Source of the DNA: Bacillota bacterium
GTDB lineage: Bacteria; Bacillota; Clostridia; Peptostreptococcales; Anaerovoracaceae
Length of the DNA: 64,000 bases
Direction of reading: 5' to 3'
Assembly (NCBI GenBank): GCA_017941085.1
Contig: JAGAXF010000022.1
Coordinates: 1 to 64,000 of the forward strand
Under the pieces are notes generated by a model that was not told where the DNA came from, searched no databases, and worked only from the letters and a program-made list of their open reading frames with translations. Position 1 is the first letter of the stretch, and each line of letters opens with the position of its first letter. A program made the position numbers and the translations under genes. Of this stretch, positions 58,729 to 64,000 are shown piece by piece.

Positions 58729-58748
58729 TTCGTGCTGCCAGCACGACA
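58729..58748 (+). promoter_or_regulatory. palindromic element B upstream of the Ltp gene
   Basis: TTCGTGCTGCCAGCACGACA. The core CGTGCTG-C-CAGCACG is a perfect palindrome with 7-bp arms. Its 3' part overlaps a possible -35 box (ACGACA). Confidence 0.65.
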
Positions 58749-58772
58749 CATAAAAATACAGAAGACTATAAT
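58743..58772 (+). promoter_or_regulatory. candidate promoter of the Ltp gene
   Basis: ACGACA (58743-58748), 18-base spacer, perfect TATAAT (58767-58772), 40 bases before the ATG. The poor -35 box lies inside element B, as expected for a promoter that is activated or blocked by a protein bound there. Confidence 0.5.
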
Positions 58773-58811
58773 TTTTTTAGAAAAAAACGTGAGATGTCAA
58801 AAGGAGGCAAG

Positions 58812-59513
58812 ATGAAAAAGAGTATCTTTAAAAAATGGTGGTTCTGGGTGATTATAGTTTTGATTGGAGTAGGTGCACTAGGTGGCGGTACCAGCAGTAA
58901 AAACAAAACAAATTCAGAGAAGAAACCTGAAACAGTTGTAAATACTACACAGACTAGCACTGATAATGCAACTAATGAAGAAACCACAGAAACTAAAGAA
59001 GAGAGTAAAGACGATGCAAAACAAGAGGCAACGGAGGAAGCTGAAAGTGATGAGTCCGTGCCCTCTGAGTATAAGTCGGCGCTAAAGAAGGCAAAAAGTT
59101 ATAGTGATTTGATGTATATGTCTAAAGCAGGTATATATGATCAATTAACATCTGAGTATGGAGAAGGGTTTACCGCTGAAGCAGCAACATATGCCATTGA
59201 GAATCTTGATGTGGATTATAAAGAAAATGCGCTAAAAAAGGCGGAATCATATGTAGAGACTATGCATATGTCTAAGGCAGGGGTATATGATCAGCTAATT
59301 TCTGAATATGGAGAGCAATTTACTGAAGAAGAAGCGCAATATGCAGTTGATACTTTAGATGTTGATTATAAAATCCACGCATTAGAAAAGGCAAAGAGTT
59401 ATCAAGAAACATTATCTATGTCTCACTCTGCAATATATGACCAACTCATATCTGAATACGGAGAACAATTCACTGAAGAGGAAGCGCAATACGCTATAGA
59501 TAATTTGGATTAA
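58812..59513 (+). CDS. membrane-anchored protein with three Ltp repeats
   Basis: The 233-aa protein starts at ATG 58812 (AAAGGAGG upstream). Residues about 9-27 are one transmembrane segment (WWFWVIIVLIGVGALGGG) without a lipobox Cys; residues 28-85 are a Thr/Glu/Asp-rich extracellular linker. Residues about 90-233 are three 47-residue Ltp repeats (AKSYSDLMYMSKAGIYDQLT with EYGEGFTAEAATYAIENLDV), of which repeats 2 and 3 share EYGEQFTEEEAQYA. The family includes the phage TP-J34 lipoprotein that blocks DNA injection by superinfecting phages. Here a membrane anchor replaces the lipid anchor. Role in exclusion is inferred. Confidence 0.85.
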   Translation: MKKSIFKKWWFWVIIVLIGVGALGGGTSSKNKTNSEKKPETVVNTTQTSTDNATNEETTETKEESKDDAKQEATEEAESDESVPSEYKSALKKAKSYSDLMYMSKAGIYDQLTSEYGEGFTAEAATYAIENLDVDYKENALKKAESYVETMHMSKAGVYDQLISEYGEQFTEEEAQYAVDTLDVDYKIHALEKAKSYQETLSMSHSAIYDQLISEYGEQFTEEEAQYAIDNLD

Positions 59514-59529
59514 AGCTTTGCAACTATAA

Positions 59530-59608
59530 AAGTTGGTCAACGAAGCCTTGATTTCCGAGCTGTTTTCCGGCAAAGCCGAGGCGCGCGGCCATCGTAAGGG
59601 AGCTTGGT
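59530..59608. other. GC-rich patch of unknown origin between Ltp and asparaginase genes
   Basis: Positions 59556-59595 include GGCAAAGCCG and GGCGCGCGGCC, well above the surrounding GC. A short open frame on the plus strand (from about 59530) reads NEALISELFSGKAEARGHRK and on into the asparaginase antisense. It has no start codon or ribosome binding site. It may be a remnant of inserted DNA or a repeat; no second copy was seen in the window. Confidence 0.35.
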
Positions 59609-60658
59609 TTAAGCGAACTCCAGAAGATCGTGGTTTATTGAGCGGTAGAATTCCTTTTTTGCAAAGGCGATAGATTCAGGACCTAGGCCTAATGTGCCCG
59701 GGTCTTTTTTATTGGAGTCCAACAGCCCCAATAGCCAGCAGGCTTTGGCGTAGGCGGATTCCATAGTCATGTCGTAGGTTTCCAAAAGGTTGAAGCTGGA
59801 CTTGGCATCCAGACCCACTTGATAGATTGACATGTCGCTGCCTTCGTTGGCCACCTGGGTGGATACAATAATCAAAGTATTGTGACTGTCCATCTGAGCC
59901 TTAAACTCCTCCATGAGATATGAAGGAATTCCTCCGAGACCAAAGCTCTCAATAATGATGCAGTCATATTGCTCAAACAAAACCGGCAGCAGCGACTTAT
60001 TGAAACCGGGAGCCAGCTTAAGAGCAAAAACCTTACTGCTGACCTTATGAGCAAAGGTAGGATCAGCCAGGTCTTCTTTGTTTTCGTAGATATAGCGGAT
60101 AACACGACCGTCTCTTATTAAAGCCAGATAGGGAAAGTTTATGCTGGAGAAGGCATCGAAGCTTTTGCTCTTTTCCTTTTTTGCTCTTGTTCCGGCAATT
60201 ACCTTTCCGTCAAAGACAATTGAAACTAAATGAGAATTTTGGTCGCAGGCATATAGGATGCTGTCTCTAAGGTTGCGTCTGGCGTCTGTGTCCTCTGCAT
60301 CGATGGGCTTTTGGGAGCCGGTAATTACAATGGGCTTTCTTGAATTTTGAATTAGATAGGACAGAGCTGCAGCAGTGTAGGCCAGGGTGTCGGTACCGTG
60401 GCAAAGAACAAATCCATCATAGGCATGATAGTTCTCCTCAATGGTAGATGCAAAAAGCATCCAGTCCTTGGGGGTAACATCGGTGCTATCCAAATTGCAA
60501 ACCTGAATAGCATCTATGTCAGCCAGCTCTTTTGCGTCCGGAACATGTGTCATCAGGTCATCTGCAGTAAGTCCCGGAACAAGACCGGATTCGGATTGAG
60601 TGCTGGCAATGGTGCCGCCGGTACCTATGACCAAAATTTTCTTCTTCAATTCTGCCAC
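59609..60658 (-). CDS. ansA: type I L-asparaginase
   Basis: The 349-aa enzyme has both catalytic Thr motifs: ILVIGTGGTIAST (residue about 15) and CHGTDTLAYTAAALSYL (about residue 95), with the following Lys in GSQKPID. No signal peptide, so it should be the cytoplasmic (type I) form that converts asparagine to aspartate and ammonia. It is the third gene of a minus-strand set with bioY and the SanA-like gene, 30 bases after bioY. Confidence 0.92.
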   Translation of the reverse strand: MAELKKKILVIGTGGTIASTQSESGLVPGLTADDLMTHVPDAKELADIDAIQVCNLDSTDVTPKDWMLFASTIEENYHAYDGFVLCHGTDTLAYTAAALSYLIQNSRKPIVITGSQKPIDAEDTDARRNLRDSILYACDQNSHLVSIVFDGKVIAGTRAKKEKSKSFDAFSSINFPYLALIRDGRVIRYIYENKEDLADPTFAHKVSSKVFALKLAPGFNKSLLPVLFEQYDCIIIESFGLGGIPSYLMEEFKAQMDSHNTLIIVSTQVANEGSDMSIYQVGLDAKSSFNLLETYDMTMESAYAKACWLLGLLDSNKKDPGTLGLGPESIAFAKKEFYRSINHDLLEFA

Positions 60659-60688
60659 CTCGTGTAATTCCGCTACCTAATCTGATAC

Positions 60689-61225
60689 TTAGTGCTTTAG
60701 CTGTGGTACAGCATCTCTTAAACGAATCCCCATTAGTCCACCAACAATGAGTTTTATAACTGCCGTTGGGATAAAGGGAAAGACACAGGCCATAAAGGAA
60801 GGAACTAGTCCTGATCCTGTTGAAAGAGAAAAAACTATTGTACCTATAATATAATTAATGATGGTGCCCAGTGCCAAATATGACCAAAATATTAAGGGCT
60901 TATCTTTAATGTATTTTACTCCCAGCCCAATAATAAAAGCCATTACAGGGAAGGAAAGAAGAAATCCTCCTGTGGGACCCACCAGCATTGCTAGACCTCC
61001 TCGAAATCCAGAGAAAACAGGTAATCCAATGGCCCCCATAAGTATGTAGAGCACCATGGAAAGGCCTCCATTTTTTGATCCCAATACTACACCCGCCAAA
61101 GTTACGGCAAATGTTTGCAGGGTCATGGGAACACCGGCAGGCATGGGAATGGCGATTTGAGCCATTACGGCAGTGACTGCTGTCATTAATGCTATAGATG
61201 TTATATCAAAGGTCTTACTGTTCAT
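60689..61225 (-). CDS. bioY: BioY, biotin ECF transporter S component
   Basis: The 178-aa membrane protein has six helices and the BioY signature IPMPAGVPMTLQTFAVTLAG near residue 25. It captures biotin and works alone or with the shared EcfAAT module, which is not in the window. ATG 61225 is chosen; it starts 5 bases after the stop of the SanA-like gene. No BirA-type operator was recognised upstream of this operon. Confidence 0.93.
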   Translation of the reverse strand: MNSKTFDITSIALMTAVTAVMAQIAIPMPAGVPMTLQTFAVTLAGVVLGSKNGGLSMVLYILMGAIGLPVFSGFRGGLAMLVGPTGGFLLSFPVMAFIIGLGVKYIKDKPLIFWSYLALGTIINYIIGTIVFSLSTGSGLVPSFMACVFPFIPTAVIKLIVGGLMGIRLRDAVPQLKH

Positions 61226-61230
61226 ATGAT

Positions 61231-61932
61231 CTACCAAGTTATTTGTCCATTTCCATTTATATCTATTGTATCTCCCAGATATGTGGGCTCCGGCTTAAAG
61301 ATACATTGGAAGAAATCCTTTTCTCTGGCAAGGACTTCTCTTATCTCGCGATAAATATTTCCGCTGTAGGATGTATCGTTGGCTGAAATGCCAATTACAT
61401 CTAGTCCCAATCTTTTTCCGATATACAGGGCGCGGAATTCATGATATTTCTGTGTAACCACCAAAGCTTTCTTCACATTGAATATGGCCTTGGCTCTATA
61501 CATAGATTCATAGGTTGAGAATCCTGCATGATCCAGGAAAATATCCTCCTCGGGAATCCCTTGCTCCAGGGCATAAGAAAGCATAACGGCTACCTCGTTG
61601 TATTCCACCTGTCCGTTGTCCCCGGAAAGAAGAATCTTTGGTGCCAGCTTAAGCTTATAAAGCTGAATGCCTCTGTCCAACCGATCCTTAAGCATGGGAG
61701 TGGGAGTCCCGTCAGAGTAGACACCTGCGCCAAGCACCAAAATGCAGTCCGCATTTTCATTGTCCTTCATGATGGAATTAATATCAGCCTCAGTATAGAC
61801 TTTGCCGTCCAAAGTTTGAGACACCTGGTTGTTTAGCATTTTTCCGCCGGAAAATACCACAAAACCATGGATTCCAAAAACCAAAATCAACAGTACAATC
61901 AAAGTATATAAAATAATCCTTGTTTTCTTCAT
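61231..61932 (-). CDS. SanA/YdcF-like membrane protein (DUF218)
   Basis: The 233-aa protein has one N-terminal transmembrane helix (residues about 5-28) and an extracytoplasmic DUF218 domain: ADCILVLGAGVYSDGTPTPM, then LLSGDNGQVEYNEVAVML and LVVTQKYHEFRALYIGKRLG. Relatives (SanA, ElyC, YdcF) affect envelope permeability and may act on undecaprenyl-linked precursors. It is the first gene of the minus-strand set with bioY and asparaginase; the link between them is likely only positional. Confidence 0.88.
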   Translation of the reverse strand: MKKTRIILYTLIVLLILVFGIHGFVVFSGGKMLNNQVSQTLDGKVYTEADINSIMKDNENADCILVLGAGVYSDGTPTPMLKDRLDRGIQLYKLKLAPKILLSGDNGQVEYNEVAVMLSYALEQGIPEEDIFLDHAGFSTYESMYRAKAIFNVKKALVVTQKYHEFRALYIGKRLGLDVIGISANDTSYSGNIYREIREVLAREKDFFQCIFKPEPTYLGDTIDINGNGQITW

Positions 61933-62030
61933 GAAATATATCTCTTTTCCCTAGTATTCCCGTCGGTAAATTATATCACTTATTGGTCTATTGATAAATA
62001 CGGGGATTATAATATTTAGAACTTTTCCTC

Positions 62031-62043
62031 GTTGATAATCAAC
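62031..62043. promoter_or_regulatory. 13-bp palindrome upstream of guaB
   Basis: GTTGATAATCAAC is a perfect palindrome about 55 bases before the guaB start, followed by an A/T-rich stretch with several possible -10 boxes. A weak operator candidate. Confidence 0.25.
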
Positions 62044-62096
62044 AGATTTTGTATTATTATAGTATAAATTTATTTCCAGGAAGAGAGGAGAGTCAA

Positions 62097-63605
62097 ATGG
62101 CACAATTTATCAACGAACCGTCCAGGACATTCAATGAGTTTTTGCTGCTTCCGGGGTATACAGGAAAGGATTGCACAGTTAACAACGTAAGCCTTAAGAC
62201 ACCAATTGTTAAGTTTAAAAAAGGTGAAGAGCCCGCGCTCTGTGCCAACATCCCCCTTGTTTCTGCTGTTATGCAGGCTGTTTCTGACGATAGAATGGCT
62301 GTTGCTCTGGCAAAGGAAGGTGGGATTTCTTTTATATTCGGATCTCAAACCATAGAGAATCAAGCGGAAATGATCAGAAAGGTGAAATCCTACAAGGCAG
62401 GATTTGTAAGAAGCGACAGTAACCTAAGACCTGACCAAACTCTTCAGGATGTTTTAGACCTAAAGGCAAAGAGTGGACATTCCACAATAGCAATTACCGA
62501 GGATGGAACTCCCGATGGAAAGATAATCGGTATTGTTACCAGCAGAGACTACCGAGTAAGCCGCATGGATCCCGGTACAAAGATCAGTGAATTCATGACG
62601 CCTTTTGAAAAACTAATATACGCTGAGGATGGTGTAACCCTTTCTGAAGCCAATGACATTCTTTGGGATAATAAACTTAATGCTCTTCCGATAATAGACA
62701 AAAAACAAAGACTGACTCACTTTGTTTTTAGAAAAGACTATGACAACCATAAATCCAATCCATCGGAATTATTGGATGCAGGAAAACGTTATGTGGTTGG
62801 AGCAGGAATAAACAGTAGAGATTATGAAGAGAGGGTTCCTGCTTTGGTGGAAGCCGGCGCAGATATTCTCTGTATTGACTCTTCAGAAGGTTATTCCGAA
62901 TGGCAAAAGGATACCATTGCATGGATTAGATCAAAGTACGGCGATGAGGTAAAGGTGGGAGCCGGAAACGTGGTGGATGCAGAGGGCTTTAGATACCTGG
63001 TGGAAGCCGGTGCAGACTTTGTGAAAATCGGAATTGGCGGCGGCTCAATCTGTATTACCCGTGAGCAAAAGGGTATAGGAAGAGGACAGGCCTCTGCAGT
63101 TATAGAAGTGGCAAGAGCCAGGAAAGAATATTTTGAGGAGACGGGAATCTATGTGCCCATTTGCTCTGATGGTGGTATAGTATATGACTACCATATGACC
63201 TTGGCCTTGGCCATGGGTGCGGACTTCATTATGCTGGGAAGATACTTTGCCAGATTTGATGAAGCCCCCGGAAGCCGCTTAAATGTAAATGGAAACTACG
63301 TCAAAGAATACTGGGGAGAAGGATCCAACAGGGCTCGTAACTGGCAAAGATATGATATGGGAGGAGACGCCGGAATGAAATTCGAAGAAGGTGTGGATTC
63401 CTATGTGCCTTATGCAGGACCTCTTCACGACAATGTGCAGCTAACCCTGAACAAAGTGAAATCAACCATGTGTAATTGCGGAGTATTAACCATTCCGGAG
63501 CTGCAGGAGAAGGCTAAGCTTACTTTGGTTTCTGCCACCTCCATAGTGGAAGGGGGAGCCCACGACGTAATTCTTAGAGATTCAAGTCAAAATGCCATAA
63601 GGTAA
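62097..63605 (+). CDS. guaB: IMP dehydrogenase
   Basis: The 502-aa enzyme has the catalytic loop [20 protein letters not shown] with the active Cys, two CBS domains inserted near residues 110-220 ([20 protein letters not shown], then RDYR) and the flap region with [10 protein letters not shown]. It converts IMP to XMP in GMP synthesis. ATG 62097 follows GAGAGGAGAG; the in-frame start at 62049 is in the leader. It stands alone, with the final guaA gene not present in the window. Confidence 0.95.
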   Translation: MAQFINEPSRTFNEFLLLPGYTGKDCTVNNVSLKTPIVKFKKGEEPALCANIPLVSAVMQAVSDDRMAVALAKEGGISFIFGSQTIENQAEMIRKVKSYKAGFVRSDSNLRPDQTLQDVLDLKAKSGHSTIAITEDGTPDGKIIGIVTSRDYRVSRMDPGTKISEFMTPFEKLIYAEDGVTLSEANDILWDNKLNALPIIDKKQRLTHFVFRKDYDNHKSNPSELLDAGKRYVVGAGINSRDYEERVPALVEAGADILCIDSSEGYSEWQKDTIAWIRSKYGDEVKVGAGNVVDAEGFRYLVEAGADFVKIGIGGGSICITREQKGIGRGQASAVIEVARARKEYFEETGIYVPICSDGGIVYDYHMTLALAMGADFIMLGRYFARFDEAPGSRLNVNGNYVKEYWGEGSNRARNWQRYDMGGDAGMKFEEGVDSYVPYAGPLHDNVQLTLNKVKSTMCNCGVLTIPELQEKAKLTLVSATSIVEGGAHDVILRDSSQNAIR

Positions 63606-63652
63606 GCCGGGGCGGCGGTTCAGCCCTACAAACCTAAAATAAATATAGAAAT

Positions 63653-63701
63653 AAAAGAGACCTATCATAGGACTTTAAATAAGTCCAAGTAGGTCTCTTT
63701 T
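63653..63701. terminator. bidirectional terminator between guaB and thioredoxin gene
   Basis: A 12-bp outer stem, AAAAGAGACCTA (63653-63664) with TAGGTCTCTTTT (63690-63701), encloses an inner GGACTT/AAGTCC hairpin. The A-run and T-run allow use on both strands. Confidence 0.85.
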
Positions 63702-63748
63702 GATATTACCGCCTTAAGTAGGATTCGCTAATTATTGCAATGGGCAAA

Positions 63749-64000
63749 TTAGATGCCAAGCTGCTCCTTCAAAAGTTCCTTTGGCATATGTCCGATGGCG
63801 CGCTTTTCTTCATTTCCGCCTACAATCTTAACGATGGTCGGAATACTCATTACCCCGTACTGGGCAGCCAATTCCGGCTCTTCATCCACGTTGACTTTGC
63901 CAACTTTTACGGTCCCGGTTAGCTCTTCTGCCAGCTCCTCAATGATGGGACCTGTCATTTTGCAGGGACCGCACCAGGGTGCCCAAAAATCAATTACTAC
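63749..64000 (-). CDS. trxA: thioredoxin, C-terminal part
   Basis: The reverse strand reads VVIDFWAPWCGPCKMTGPII from the window edge, with the WCGPC redox site, and continues VGKVNVDEEPELAAQYGVMS and the cis-Pro segment IPTIV, ending KELLKEQLGI. About 20 N-terminal residues lie outside the window. It is the reductant that methionine sulfoxide reductases such as those at 19994 and 21580 need. Confidence 0.93.
   Translation of the reverse strand, partial: VVIDFWAPWCGPCKMTGPIIEELAEELTGTVKVGKVNVDEEPELAAQYGVMSIPTIVKIVGGNEEKRAIGHMPKELLKEQLGI

Overview
This window is chromosomal DNA from a low-to-moderate GC, Gram-positive anaerobe of the class Clostridia (Bacillota). The evidence is gene order typical of Bacillota: ylxM-ffh-rpsP-khpA-rimM-trmD; yggS/ylmE-sepF-ylmG-divIVA-lspA-rluD; yicC-gmk-rpoZ; rpsB-tsf. 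It is supported by Gram-positive lipoprotein signals, strong GGAGG ribosome binding sites, sigma-A-type promoters and short U-tailed terminators. The exact family cannot be fixed from sequence alone; an Anaerovoracaceae- or Lachnospiraceae-like commensal is a guess.

Left accessory part (1-12.6 kb). The window opens inside an IS110-family insertion sequence whose non-coding left end could encode a guide (bridge) RNA. Next come a lipoprotein resembling the extracytoplasmic domain of MacB-type permeases, a RibD-C/DHFR-like reductase, a MATE transporter fused to an RsbW-like ATPase domain, CutC, and a giant (2426 aa) surface protein built from InlB-type B repeats, a beta-helix, a FIVAR module, Cys/His-rich repeats and an (NPDPV)n stalk.

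12.6-27.7 kb. An AbrB-like switch precedes a cell-surface phosphatase cluster: a HAD lipoprotein, a membrane SpoIIE/RsbU-type PP2C and an UshA-like 5'-nucleotidase. A second AbrB copy with a nonsense mutation follows. Then come Fe-dependent alcohol dehydrogenase, free- and peptide-methionine sulfoxide reductases, a decayed CrtC/lipocalin-like gene, an EamA exporter, a class I amidotransferase, a Cthe_2159-like carbohydrate-binding lipoprotein, an SGNH hydrolase and a Cys-cluster protein.

27.8-40 kb. A PhnD-PhnC-PhnE-PhnE phosphonate-type ABC transporter is followed by a tyrosine phosphatase (opposite strand), a cytosolic 5'-nucleotidase, an unfamiliar P-loop protein, an M20 peptidase, a histidine phosphatase with a C-terminal Cys cluster, and a membrane-anchored clostripain-family protease with a Gln-rich cytoplasmic head (opposite strand).

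40-56.5 kb is mostly core: the SRP/ribosome maturation operon, the division and cell-pole operon, a 35-aa zinc-ribbon gene, an alpha/beta hydrolase, a small alarmone synthetase, RqcH, YicC, Gmk, RpoZ, RpsB and EF-Ts.

56.5-59.5 kb is the most suggestive accessory module: a membrane Ser/Thr kinase divergent from two paralogous XRE-type regulators and a membrane-anchored protein with three Ltp repeats (the family of phage superinfection-exclusion lipoproteins). A nearly identical 20-bp palindromic element lies upstream of both the second regulator and the Ltp gene, so they look like one regulon. The rest of the window (asparaginase, BioY, SanA/YdcF-like protein, IMP dehydrogenase, thioredoxin) is ordinary metabolism.
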